NCBI GenBank assembly: GCA_903900025.1
Contig: CAIULN010000082.1
Span: 1 to 33,772, forward strand
From: an uncultured Methanomicrobiales archaeon
GTDB taxonomy: Archaea; Halobacteriota; Methanomicrobia; Methanomicrobiales; Methanospirillaceae
Direction of reading: 5' to 3'
DNA: 33,772 nt
Shown: piece after piece, positions 15,781 to 24,791 of the stretch
Numbering within the stretch: the stretch's first letter is position 1
Layout of the letters: each line of letters begins with the position of its first letter
Notes under the pieces: generated by a model
Databases searched by the model: none
What the model was told of the DNA's origin: nothing
The model's input: the letters and a program-made list of their open reading frames with translations, nothing else
Made by a program: the position numbers and the translations under genes

Positions 15781-16881
15781 TTATTTTCCTGCTCTCTTTT
15801 TGAGGATACCGACAATCCGCCCGCCCGCCTTTCCGTCGCCGAACGGGTTCTTCCACGTCCGCATGCGCTCGAGCATCTGCTCTGCCGCATTCACAATTTC
15901 GTCTGGCTTGAAACCCGCGACAATGTTTGCCCCTGCGTCCACCGTTTCTGGGCGCTCGGTGGAGTCGCGGATCGTCACGCACGGCACGCCAAGGATGCAC
16001 GCCTCCTCCTGCACGCCCCCCGAATCGGTGAGCGCGAGCCGGGCCTGCGATTCCAGCTGCAGGAATTCGAGAAAACCAAGCGGTCTGATAGTCCGGATCC
16101 CTCTGGTCTTTAACCCAAACGTGCGGATCATCTTTTCGGTGCGGGGATGTACGGGAAATATCATCGGCAACCCGTGCTCGGCGCTGATGCGAACGAGCCC
16201 GTCAAGGATTCCTGCCAGCCTCCGCTTTTCGTCCACGTTCTCCTGCCGGTGGAGCGTGACGAGGAAATACCCGTCCTTGGAGAGTCCCATGGATCTGGCC
16301 GTGTCCGTATTTTTTTGTGCAATCGCGAGGTTCTGGTGCACGGCATCGACAATGGTATTGCCGGTAACAAAGATCTTCTCGTCCCCGATCCCCTCATTAA
16401 GCAGGTTCTGCCGCGCCAATTCGGTTGGTGCAAACAGGTACTCGGAGAGGTGGTCTGCCAGCACGCGGTTGATCTCTTCTGGCATTCGGCGGTCAAAACT
16501 GCGCAGGCCCGCTTCCACGTGCCCGACCCGCACCGGAAGCCCGCTATCCCTCACGTAGCTCTTGGACGCGGCAAGGGCAGCGGCAAGCACCGTGTTGGTG
16601 TCCCCCTGCACCAGCACGGTATCCGGCTTTTTTTCCTGCAGCACCTTTTCGGTGCCCGCGAGGATCGCGCCGGTTTGCACTGCATGGCTCCCGGAACCGA
16701 CATCGAGGTTGAATGCGGGGGCGGGGAGATCCAGCTCTTCAAAAAACACCCGGTCCATCTCGTAGGAGTAGTGCTGGCCGGTATGGAGGAGGAAAAAGTC
16801 CTCGCCCCGCTTCCCGCATGCCCTGATGACCGGCGACATCTTGATGATCTCCGGGCGGGTGCCAAGAACGATTGCGTGCAT
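15781..16881 (-). CDS. wecB: UDP-N-acetylglucosamine 2-epimerase (non-hydrolysing)
   Basis: A 366-residue enzyme of the WecB/MnaA family with a two-Rossmann-fold layout. Visible motifs are GTRPEIIK at the N-terminus, GDTNTVLA, HVEAGLRS, LHRQEN and the C-terminal TDSGGVQEEA with RDSTERPE, all expected for UDP-GlcNAc binding and catalysis. It interconverts UDP-GlcNAc and UDP-ManNAc for surface polysaccharide or glycoprotein (S-layer/N-glycan) sugars. The start is ATG 16879-16881, matching the family; the frame is open 31 codons further upstream but without conservation. It is a single gene here, transcribed away from the asparagine-synthetase-like operon. Confidence 0.93.
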   Translation of the reverse strand: MHAIVLGTRPEIIKMSPVIRACGKRGEDFFLLHTGQHYSYEMDRVFFEELDLPAPAFNLDVGSGSHAVQTGAILAGTEKVLQEKKPDTVLVQGDTNTVLAAALAASKSYVRDSGLPVRVGHVEAGLRSFDRRMPEEINRVLADHLSEYLFAPTELARQNLLNEGIGDEKIFVTGNTIVDAVHQNLAIAQKNTDTARSMGLSKDGYFLVTLHRQENVDEKRRLAGILDGLVRISAEHGLPMIFPVHPRTEKMIRTFGLKTRGIRTIRPLGFLEFLQLESQARLALTDSGGVQEEACILGVPCVTIRDSTERPETVDAGANIVAGFKPDEIVNAAEQMLERMRTWKNPFGDGKAGGRIVGILKKRAGK

Positions 16882-17034
16882 GAAAATGTTCAGGTAATTA
16901 ATGTATGCTGAACCCGGGTTTAAAGAATCACGCTTTTTATCCCCTTTTCTGGGCAGGCGCCAGAAACCCGGCATGCAGGTGAATCACCAAGCGCAGAGCT
17001 CTTGAATGAGTTCGTCCAATAATGATGCGTTTTC

Positions 17035-18039
17035 ATGGAGTCACTGCAGGTCACGGGATGGATCGAACTTGACGGGCGCCTGCTCACCGTGCAGGAAATT
17101 GGACATATCATTCTTACTGACCCCGGTTCGATGAGCCGGTTCGGCGGCGAGTTTTTCCTGTCATGGGACGGGTGCCGCGCCCGGGATCACTTCGGCGTGA
17201 TGCAGGGGGACTGCAGGAAGGGCACGATCACCTGCAACGGCACTGTGAAAGGCTCTGTCACCCCGGACCCTGCAGACGTGCCTCTGGAAGAAGCGATCAT
17301 CACTGCGGTGCGACTGCGCTGTGGCGAAGGGGTGACGGCGCTCTCGGGCGGGGTGGACTCGTCCCTTGTGGCAAAACTTGCCGGGCGGGAGTGCGTTGCC
17401 GTCGGGCTGCGCGATTCCCATGACCTCTTGCATGCGAAGCATGCTGCCACGCTGCTCGGGCTTTCCTGCACGTACGTGGAGATCACGGCGCCAGAGATCG
17501 AAGCGGCACTTCCCGTTGTGGTCGCGGTCATACCAAAGAAAGACCCGGTCAGCACGGGCATTGCGCTCACCCAGTACTTTATCGCACGGTGGGCCGGGAA
17601 GCACGGGCACCGCCGCGTCATCACCGGGCAGGGTGCGGACGAACTCTTCGGCGGGTACCAACGCTACCGGAAGACTGCCACCCTTGCCGATGACCTCGCC
17701 CGGGATATCGCCGGCCTTGAGGAGCAAGCAGCCCGGGACCAGTCGGTCGCAGCGCTCCATGGCGCGCACCTCTCTATGCCGTACCTCGATATGCGGGTTG
17801 TGCGCGCTGCACTCGCGATCCCCGCCTGCGAGAAAGTGCATGCAGGGAGGCACAAGATCCCGTTACGAACGGTCGCAGAGCGCCACATTCCTGCAGAACT
17901 CGCGTGGTACGGGAAGAAAGCGATGCAGTACGGGAGCGGGATCTGGAAGGTGCTGCAGAAGCTTGCCCGTAAAAATGGTTATAAAACGTCCATGCAAGAT
18001 TACATAGACCACATCAGCCAGGTGGACCATGGTCACTGA
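17035..18039 (+). CDS. Short asparagine-synthetase-like protein
   Basis: A 334-residue protein with the asparagine synthetase synthase domain. The PP-loop is SGGVDSS near residues 104-110, and GQGADELFGGY and SMPYLD follow as in AsnB. AsnB proteins are usually 500 or more residues with an N-terminal glutaminase beginning with Cys2. Here residue 2 is Glu, and the N-terminal 85 residues keep only traces of the glutaminase fold (GEFFLSWDG...RDHFG). It should therefore use free ammonia, or ammonia delivered by another protein. It overlaps gatC by 11 bases and heads an operon with gatC, gatA and gatB. The true product (asparagine or another amide) is not proven. Confidence 0.82.
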   Translation: MESLQVTGWIELDGRLLTVQEIGHIILTDPGSMSRFGGEFFLSWDGCRARDHFGVMQGDCRKGTITCNGTVKGSVTPDPADVPLEEAIITAVRLRCGEGVTALSGGVDSSLVAKLAGRECVAVGLRDSHDLLHAKHAATLLGLSCTYVEITAPEIEAALPVVVAVIPKKDPVSTGIALTQYFIARWAGKHGHRRVITGQGADELFGGYQRYRKTATLADDLARDIAGLEEQAARDQSVAALHGAHLSMPYLDMRVVRAALAIPACEKVHAGRHKIPLRTVAERHIPAELAWYGKKAMQYGSGIWKVLQKLARKNGYKTSMQDYIDHISQVDHGH

Positions 18040-18298
18040 ACAGGACGTACAGCATATCGCACAGCTCGCCGACATCGGCATCGATGCCGGGGAACTGGGC
18101 ACGTTTACTGCCCGGTTTAACGCCATCCTTGACTATTTTGACGTGCTCGACCGTGTGCAGGGAGACGGGGCAGGAGCCCGCGATCTCATCAACGTGATGC
18201 GCGAGGACGTCGTTGAGCCCTCGCTGCCGCAGGAAGATGTGCTGAGGAATGCCCCTGCGCAGGAAGACGGGTTTATCCGGGCGCCGCGGGTGATGTAG
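18029..18298 (+). CDS. gatC: Aspartyl/glutamyl-tRNA amidotransferase subunit C
   Basis: An 89-residue protein, normal for GatC. The N-terminal helix VQHIAQLADIGI is followed by a FNAILDYFDVLD segment and the C-terminal R-x-D-V-V-E-P-S, N-A-P, F-I-R-A-P-R-V pattern typical of GatC, which wraps around the GatA-GatB interface. ATG 18029 has GGTGG just upstream. It overlaps the preceding gene by 11 bases and the gatA start by one base. The complex amidates Asp-tRNA(Asn) in archaea. Confidence 0.94.
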   Translation: MVTEQDVQHIAQLADIGIDAGELGTFTARFNAILDYFDVLDRVQGDGAGARDLINVMREDVVEPSLPQEDVLRNAPAQEDGFIRAPRVM

Positions 18299-19602
18299 TG
18301 GTGCTGTCCGAGATCGAGTTCGAACCCGACGACCGGTATCATGCGTTTTTGACGATCTGCAGAAAAGCACCATGCGGCGACGGAAAACTCGCCGGCATCG
18401 CGGTTGCCGTCAAGGACAACATCTCCACAAAGGGGATCGAGACCACCTGCGCTTCTAAGATCCTGAAAGGCTACGTGCCGCCCTACGATGCCCATGTCGT
18501 GGAACTCCTCAGGCAGTCGGGCGCAGCGATTTCCGGCAAGACCAACATGGACGAATTCGGGATGGGGACAACGACCGAGAACTCCGCGTTCGGTCCCACC
18601 CTCAACCCTGCCGATACCAGCCGCGTGCCCGGCGGGTCATCCGGCGGCAGCGCTGCCGCGGTTGCCGCGGGCATGGTGCGGATGGCGCTGGGCACCGACA
18701 CGGGCGGATCGATCCGCTGCCCGGCCGCGTTCTGCGGGATCGTCGGGCTCAAACCGACGTATGGCAGGGTCTCGCGCTTCGGGCTGATCGCGTACTCAAA
18801 CTCGCTGGAACAGATCGGGCCGATGGCGAACACTGTATCCGACGTCTCGCTGCTCATGCAGGTGATCGCCGGGCACGACCGCAGGGACACTACGTCCTAT
18901 AACCAGCCCTACCGCCACACCCCCGATGCTGACATCAGGGGCCTCAAAGTCGGCATCCCGCAGGAATATTTCGGTGCCGGTGTCGACCCGACGGTCGCCG
19001 AACTGGTGAAACATGCTATCTTCCGGCTCGAGGAACTCGGGGCAACCTCTGTCCCGTGCAGCATCCCATCGATGGAGTACGCGCTCGCCGCGTACTACGT
19101 CACCTGCACGAGTGAGGCGAGCTCCAACCTCGCCCGGTTCGACGGCGTGCGCTACGGTCCTGCCGCCGATACAAAAAAGTCATGGCATGACGCGTACCGT
19201 GACGTACGAAAAACGAACTTTGGCACCGAAGTGCGGCGCCGGATCATGCTGGGCACGTTCGCGCTCTCCTCGGGCTACTACGGGAAGTACTATGCAAAGG
19301 CACAGGTCGCAAAGGAGAACGTGAAAAAGGATTTTGCCCGGATCCTTGCCGATGTTGACGTGATCGCCGGGCCGACCATGCCCACCATCGCTTTTACGCT
19401 TGGCGAGAAGAGCGACCCGCTCTCCATGTACCTCGCCGATATCCTGACCGTGCCGGCCAACCTTGCCGGTATCCCCGCCATCTCGGTCCCCTGCGGGAAG
19501 GCTGACGGCATGCCGGTCGGGCTCCAGATCATGGGCAACCATTTTTGTGACGAACGCGTCATCGACGTCGCGTATGCATACGAGCAGGCGGTGGTTTCAT
19601 GA
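18298..19602 (+). CDS. gatA: Aspartyl/glutamyl-tRNA amidotransferase subunit A
   Basis: A 434-residue amidase-signature protein. The catalytic Ser-cisSer-Lys triad is visible: Lys39 in AVKDNI, Ser114 in PGGSSGGS, and Ser138 in TGGSIR, with the same relative spacing as in characterised GatA. It releases ammonia from glutamine or asparagine and passes it to GatB. The protein is somewhat shorter than bacterial GatA (about 480), mainly at the N-terminus. The start is GTG 18298, overlapping the gatC stop by one base. The last bases overlap gatB by four (ATGA). Confidence 0.96.
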   Translation: MVLSEIEFEPDDRYHAFLTICRKAPCGDGKLAGIAVAVKDNISTKGIETTCASKILKGYVPPYDAHVVELLRQSGAAISGKTNMDEFGMGTTTENSAFGPTLNPADTSRVPGGSSGGSAAAVAAGMVRMALGTDTGGSIRCPAAFCGIVGLKPTYGRVSRFGLIAYSNSLEQIGPMANTVSDVSLLMQVIAGHDRRDTTSYNQPYRHTPDADIRGLKVGIPQEYFGAGVDPTVAELVKHAIFRLEELGATSVPCSIPSMEYALAAYYVTCTSEASSNLARFDGVRYGPAADTKKSWHDAYRDVRKTNFGTEVRRRIMLGTFALSSGYYGKYYAKAQVAKENVKKDFARILADVDVIAGPTMPTIAFTLGEKSDPLSMYLADILTVPANLAGIPAISVPCGKADGMPVGLQIMGNHFCDERVIDVAYAYEQAVVS

Positions 19603-21047
19603 CCGGGACGCCGGTGATCGTGGGGCTCGAGGTGCACTGCCAGCTCGATACACAGAGCAAGCTCTTCTGCGGCTGCTCCACCGATTACCGAAATGACGGT
19701 CCCAACACCCACGTCTGCCCGGTCTGCCTCGGGCTTCCCGGCTCGATGCCGGTGCTCAATAAAAAGGCAATCTGGTACGCGATGCGGGTGGCAAAGGCGC
19801 TCTCCTGCGATGTCATCCACGAGTCCGAGTTCTCACGGAAGAACTACTTCTACCCTGACCTTGACAAGGCATACCAGATCACCCAGTACGACAAGCCGCT
19901 CGCGCAGGGCGGGTATCTCGAGATCGACGGGGATGAAGGTGGCATAAGACGCGTGCGCCTCACCCGCATCCATGTCGAGGAAGACCCCGGCAGGCTCGTG
20001 CACATGGGGAATGCCGAACGGGGAAAGTACTCGCTGGTGGATTACAACCGGGCCGGCATTCCCCTCATCGAGATTGTCAGCGAGCCGGACATGCGCTCGC
20101 CCAAAGAGGCAAGAAAGTTTTTGAACAAACTCCGTGCAACGCTCGAGTACCTTGGGGTTTTCGATTCCGAAAAAGAGGGGTCGCTGCGGGTCGATGCAAA
20201 CATCTCGATCGCCGGGAGCGAACGCGTGGAAGTGAAGAACATCACGTCCTACAAGGGCGTGGAAAAAGCCCTCACGTTTGAAATAACCCGGCAGAAGAAC
20301 CTCCTGCGCCGGGGGCTGAAGGTGGAGCGCGAGACACGGCACTTCCTCGAAGCGCGGGGGATCACCCAGTCCGCACGGAGCAAGGAGCAGGAGCACGATT
20401 ACCGCTACTTCCCGGAGCCGGACCTCCGCCCGCTCCACGTGCAGCCATGGGTTGCCGGAATCACCCTTCCCGAACTCCCCGATGCACGCAGGGAGCGGTT
20501 CATGGCGCAGTACGGCTGCTCGATGAACCATGCCCGCACGCTGACCGGTGAACTGCGGATCGCAAACTTCTATGAAACCGTTGTCGCTCCTGATCCAAAG
20601 GGGCTTTCTGCTCCCGCTGCCACCTGGATCGCCGACACCCTGATCGGGGAGCTGAACTACCGGGGCATAAGCCTTGATGCGGTGGACGCGGAACGCTTCA
20701 CCGCGCTGGTCCGGCTCATAAAGGACGGCACCATCACCGACAAGAGCGGGGTGGAGGTGCTGCGGGTGATGCTCGACCAGCGGATGAAGAACGAACAGGA
20801 CGAAACGCCGTCCCGGATCGTGGCACGCCTGAACCTCGCCCGGACTGCCGGGGACGCCCATGCGCTTGCCGCGGTCATTACAGAAGTCATTGCACAGAAC
20901 AGCAAAGCGGTTGAAGATTACCGGAATGGCAAAAACGGCGCGCTCAACTTTCTTGTCGGGCAGGCGATGAAAAAGACACGGGGCAGGTCGGATCCCGGGG
21001 AACTGAACCGCATGATCACCGGGATGCTCAGTACCAGGGGGGCGTAA
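19599..21047 (+). CDS. gatB: Aspartyl/glutamyl-tRNA amidotransferase subunit B
   Basis: A 482-residue protein, the usual GatB length. The N-terminal VGLEVHCQLDTQSKLFCGC and CPVCLGLPGSMPVLN motifs contain the zinc-binding cysteines. VEEDPG-R and YNRAGIPLIEIVSEPD form the kinase site that phosphorylates the misacylated aminoacyl-tRNA. The C-terminal helical and YqeY-like part follows (about residues 290-480). It works with GatC and GatA to form Asn-tRNA(Asn); archaea use GatDE for Gln-tRNA. The ATG overlaps the gatA stop, and topA follows after 5 bases. Confidence 0.96.
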   Translation: MTGTPVIVGLEVHCQLDTQSKLFCGCSTDYRNDGPNTHVCPVCLGLPGSMPVLNKKAIWYAMRVAKALSCDVIHESEFSRKNYFYPDLDKAYQITQYDKPLAQGGYLEIDGDEGGIRRVRLTRIHVEEDPGRLVHMGNAERGKYSLVDYNRAGIPLIEIVSEPDMRSPKEARKFLNKLRATLEYLGVFDSEKEGSLRVDANISIAGSERVEVKNITSYKGVEKALTFEITRQKNLLRRGLKVERETRHFLEARGITQSARSKEQEHDYRYFPEPDLRPLHVQPWVAGITLPELPDARRERFMAQYGCSMNHARTLTGELRIANFYETVVAPDPKGLSAPAATWIADTLIGELNYRGISLDAVDAERFTALVRLIKDGTITDKSGVEVLRVMLDQRMKNEQDETPSRIVARLNLARTAGDAHALAAVITEVIAQNSKAVEDYRNGKNGALNFLVGQAMKKTRGRSDPGELNRMITGMLSTRGA

Positions 21048-21052
21048 CCTCC

Positions 21053-23884
21053 GTGCATGTCATTGTAGCGGAGAAGAACATATCGGCACGCCGCATCGCC
21101 CAGATCCTTGCCGGGGGCAAAAAGGTCACCGAAAAGAGAGAGGGCGGTGTGTCCACCTACAGGTACGGGGATACAGTGACAATCGGGCTGCGGGGGCATG
21201 TCGTTGAAATCGATTTCGAACCCGGCTACCAGAACTGGCGCAGCGAGCAGTATACCCCGCGGAGCCTGATCGATGCAAAGACCATCAAGATACCGACAGA
21301 GAAGAGGATCGTGTACCTCCTCCAGAAACTCGCGAAACAGGCAGACCGGATCACGATCGCCACCGATTTTGATACCGAGGGGGAACTGATCGGCAAGGAG
21401 GCGCACGACCTGATCCGGGCGGCAAGCCACCAGGTACCGGTCGACCGCGCCCGCTTCTCCGCGATCACCCCGCAGGAGATCCAGAATGCATTTGCCCATA
21501 CGACCGCGCTGGACTTTGCGCTCGCCGCTGCAGGGGAAGCCCGCCAGTCCATCGACCTGATGTGGGGGGCTTCGCTCACCCGCTTCATCTCGCTTGCCGC
21601 CCGCAGGGGCGGCCAAAACATCCTCTCAGTTGGCAGGGTGCAGACACCCACGCTCTCCATGATCGTCGACCGCGAGAAGGAGATTGAATCCTTCGTGCCG
21701 GAACCCTACTGGCAGCTCTCGCTTCTCACGGAAAAAGCGGGGCAGGCAGTCGAAGCCCGGCATACGAACGGGCGGTTCTGGGAAAAATCCGCGGCACAGC
21801 AGGCATATGACCGCACGAAGGCACCGCTGCTCGTCACCGATGTGAAAACAGGCACCAAGCAGGACCGGGCGCCGTCCCCGTTCGACACCACCGGTTTCAT
21901 CGTTGCGGCGGCACGGCTCGGGTTCTCCGCTGCAAACGCGATGCGGATCGCAGAAGACCTGTACATGAACGGGTTCATCTCCTACCCAAGGACGGACAAT
22001 ACGGTCTATCCTCCCTCGCTCGACATTACGGGTATTTTAAAAACACTGCAGAATTCACCGTTCAGAAAAGACGTGGAATGGGTCATGGCGCACCGGCGCG
22101 CTGTCCCGACACGGGGCAAGAAGTCCTCCACCGATCATCCCCCCATCCACCCGACCGGGCCTGCCAGCCGCGATGCCCTCGGTGACAACGCGTTCAGGAT
22201 CTACGAGCTCGTGCTCCGCCGGTTCCTCGCGACGCTTGCCCCTGACGCACAGTGGAAGACGGAGAAGGTGTTGTTCGATGCCGGCGGCGAGGAATACACC
22301 GCAACCGGTGGGCAGCTCCTCGAGCCCGGCTGGCATGCCGTCTACCCGTTCTCCGAGGCAAAAGAGGTGATCCTGCCGCCCTTTGTGGCGGGTGAGAAGC
22401 TGCCGGTAAATCATGTCACGCTCGATGAGAAGGAGACACAGCCGCTGGCGCGGTATACCCAGAGCAGGCTGATCCAGCGGATGGAAGAGCTCGGCCTTGG
22501 CACGAAGAGCACGAGGCACGAGGTGATCGCAAAACTCGTCTCACGCAAATATGTGGAGGGCACACCGCTGCGCCCCACGCTGGTGGGAAGGGTGGTCACC
22601 GAATCGCTGGAGCAGCACGCGGACACGATCACAAAACCCGATATGACCCAGACGCTCGAAGCGCACATGCAGCAGATCAAGGGGAGCCAGCGGACGCGGG
22701 AGGATGTGGTCAAAGAGTCACGTGAGATGCTCCATGCGGCATTTGACCAGCTCGAGGCACACGAACGGGCGATCGGCGACGACATCCTTGGCAGGACCGC
22801 CGAGGAACTCAACCTCGGGACATGCCCGGTCTGCGGCACCGGCACGCTCGCGATCAAGCACCTGCGGGGCTCCACCCAGTTCATCGGCTGTTCGCGGTAC
22901 CCGGAGTGCACGTTCAACATCGGCCTTCCGGTGACCCAGTGGGGCTGGGCAGTCCGCACCGATGAGCAATGTGCAAAGCACCGGCTCAGTTTTGTGCGGC
23001 TGGTGCGCAAAGGGGCCCGCCCGTGGGACATCGGCTGCCCCCTCTGCCACCACATCAGCTCCAACCGCGAATCGTTATCTGAAATCCCTTCCCTGACCAT
23101 GCCGCTGCTCGGGAGGCTCGAAGCCCTGCATATCTACACCGCGTCTGACCTTGCAAAGAGCCCGCCCGAATGGCTGGCAACCGCACTGGATATCACTGCA
23201 GCTGATGCGGTGCAGCTGATCCGGGATGCGGAAGCGGAGATGGCCCTGTTGAAAAAACGTTCCGAATGCCGCAAGTTCCTGCGCAACCACTTAACACCAC
23301 GGAAAGGCAGGAGTTATACCGCGATCGTAAAAGTGCTGAAAGAGGCAGGGATCTCCGACATCTCCTCGCTTGCACATGCGAATGCCGCTGTGCTCAGGAA
23401 GGCAGGCATCAACGAACAGGAGGCAGCACAGGTGCTGGGAGAGGCACGGTCGGTGAATACGATGCAGACGTTCAGGGAGATCGGGATCCCTGCCACCAGC
23501 ATCAGGAAATACCACGCCGCGGGCATCTCGTCTGCGGAGGATTTCTGCACCCTTCACCCGGTCATGCTTGCACAGCGATCCGGCATCAGCCTTGACACCG
23601 TATACCGGCATGCCGACTTGGTCTGCGGTCACCTCAAACGCCCCGCGCCAAAAAAGATGACACAACTCCAGCTGGAGAAGAGCAGAAAGGGACTCATGGA
23701 GATCCGGGGGATGACAGACGCGATGATCCTGCCGCTGCTGCAGGCCGGCATCGCTGATGCCTCCGGGCTTCTTGCCGCCGACATCAAAACAGTATCTGCC
23801 AGCACCGGCATACCGCCGGATACAATATCCGGTCTGCAGACGTCTGCAAGGAAAATAAAGGACAATGAGATCATAAGGATCTGA
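21053..23884 (+). CDS. topA: DNA topoisomerase I (type IA) with C-terminal helix-hairpin-helix extension
   Basis: A 943-residue archaeal type IA topoisomerase that relaxes negatively supercoiled DNA. The TOPRIM domain is at about residues 1-140 (VIVAEKN..., TDFDTEGE), and the active-site tyrosine is Tyr311 in SYPRTDNTVYP. A C4 zinc finger (CPVCGTG...CSRYPEC) is near 591-620 and a second C/H cluster (CAKH...CPLCHH) near 643-672. The last 250 residues contain repeated helix-hairpin-helix-like units (LKEAGISDISSLAHA, GIPATSIRKYHAAGI, LLQAGIADASGLLAAD), probably binding DNA. It starts at GTG 21053, 5 bases after gatB, so it belongs to the same operon. Confidence 0.95.
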   Translation: MHVIVAEKNISARRIAQILAGGKKVTEKREGGVSTYRYGDTVTIGLRGHVVEIDFEPGYQNWRSEQYTPRSLIDAKTIKIPTEKRIVYLLQKLAKQADRITIATDFDTEGELIGKEAHDLIRAASHQVPVDRARFSAITPQEIQNAFAHTTALDFALAAAGEARQSIDLMWGASLTRFISLAARRGGQNILSVGRVQTPTLSMIVDREKEIESFVPEPYWQLSLLTEKAGQAVEARHTNGRFWEKSAAQQAYDRTKAPLLVTDVKTGTKQDRAPSPFDTTGFIVAAARLGFSAANAMRIAEDLYMNGFISYPRTDNTVYPPSLDITGILKTLQNSPFRKDVEWVMAHRRAVPTRGKKSSTDHPPIHPTGPASRDALGDNAFRIYELVLRRFLATLAPDAQWKTEKVLFDAGGEEYTATGGQLLEPGWHAVYPFSEAKEVILPPFVAGEKLPVNHVTLDEKETQPLARYTQSRLIQRMEELGLGTKSTRHEVIAKLVSRKYVEGTPLRPTLVGRVVTESLEQHADTITKPDMTQTLEAHMQQIKGSQRTREDVVKESREMLHAAFDQLEAHERAIGDDILGRTAEELNLGTCPVCGTGTLAIKHLRGSTQFIGCSRYPECTFNIGLPVTQWGWAVRTDEQCAKHRLSFVRLVRKGARPWDIGCPLCHHISSNRESLSEIPSLTMPLLGRLEALHIYTASDLAKSPPEWLATALDITAADAVQLIRDAEAEMALLKKRSECRKFLRNHLTPRKGRSYTAIVKVLKEAGISDISSLAHANAAVLRKAGINEQEAAQVLGEARSVNTMQTFREIGIPATSIRKYHAAGISSAEDFCTLHPVMLAQRSGISLDTVYRHADLVCGHLKRPAPKKMTQLQLEKSRKGLMEIRGMTDAMILPLLQAGIADASGLLAADIKTVSASTGIPPDTISGLQTSARKIKDNEIIRI

Positions 23885-23962
23885 TTTTTTACCCTTGTTC
23901 CCCGTAGCCACCGGTCATCAGACACGGTGTGATCACTGCCATGATTTTTTTAGAATTTTTTT
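23885..23962 (+). terminator. T-tracts after topA
   Basis: T6 immediately follows the topA stop, with two further T7 runs at 23945-23962. This is consistent with transcript ends for the asn-like/gatCAB/topA operon before the promoter of the next operon. Confidence 0.4.
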
Positions 23963-24094
23963 AACCGATGTTCAGGTTGCCCCACGGGTGGTTATGGCAA
24001 TCCCGGCATGATCGTACACGATGGCACCATGGATCGATCGCAGCTCGAATGATACCGGTTTATGGGGATGCACGACACAGGTACTGCGATACTG

Positions 24095-24781
24095 ATGAAA
24101 TGGAAAGACTGGGTGCACGTGACCAAGCTCGATCCGGACAAACAGTTACGCCAGGGTGACATCGATGCGATCGCTGCAAGCGGGACCGATGCGCTGATGC
24201 TCTCCGGTACCCTGAACGTGACAGCAGAAAACCTCGCATCGCTCCAGAAGCAGGTGAAGGCATACAACCTGCCTCTCGTCATGGAACCGGCGAGTCAGGA
24301 TGCCGTGCTCACGGAGGGGATCGATTATGTCTTTGTCCCCAGCGTCGTGAATTCCATGGATGTGCAGTGGATCGTGGGCAAGCACCGGATCTGGGTCCAG
24401 CAGCAGAAGCAGCGGGTTCCGTGGGAGCGGATTGTACCGGAAGCGTACATTGTCCTCAATCCCTTGTCGTCTGTCGGAAAGGTGACAAAGGCAGACTGCA
24501 GCCTTTCTTCTGAAGAGGTCGCTGCGTTCACGACGATCTCTGACCACTTCTTCCATTTCCCGATCGTGTATATCGAGTACAGCGGGACCTACGGCGACTT
24601 AAATGTCGTGAAGGCGGCCGCAGACGCGATCGACAAGTCCATCCTCTATTACGGTGGCGGGATCAACTCTGCCGAGAGAGCGGCGCAGATGTCGAAGTAC
24701 GCCGACACGATCGTGGTGGGTAACGCGGTCTATGACCAGGGTGCCACCGTCCTGAAAGCGACCGTTGACGCGGTCCAGTGA
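24095..24781 (+). CDS. Geranylgeranylglyceryl phosphate synthase
   Basis: A 228-residue TIM-barrel prenyltransferase (GGGPS) that joins glycerol-1-phosphate and geranylgeranyl diphosphate, the first ether-bond step of archaeal membrane lipids. The start is ATG 24095 because the family begins MKWK/MRWR-x-W-x-HVTKLDPD, as seen here; the frame extends 11 codons to ATG 24062. Conserved blocks are SGTDALMLSGT, MEPASQ, YIEYSGTYG for phosphate binding, YYGGGI, and ADTIVVGN. It is 10 bases upstream of the methyltransferase gene, in a three-gene operon. Confidence 0.93.
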   Translation: MKWKDWVHVTKLDPDKQLRQGDIDAIAASGTDALMLSGTLNVTAENLASLQKQVKAYNLPLVMEPASQDAVLTEGIDYVFVPSVVNSMDVQWIVGKHRIWVQQQKQRVPWERIVPEAYIVLNPLSSVGKVTKADCSLSSEEVAAFTTISDHFFHFPIVYIEYSGTYGDLNVVKAAADAIDKSILYYGGGINSAERAAQMSKYADTIVVGNAVYDQGATVLKATVDAVQ

Positions 24782-24791
24782 AATTTTTTGT

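Noticed and set aside
19833-20861. 342-residue minus-strand ORF
   Set aside because: It is the antisense shadow of gatB, with no recognisable domain.
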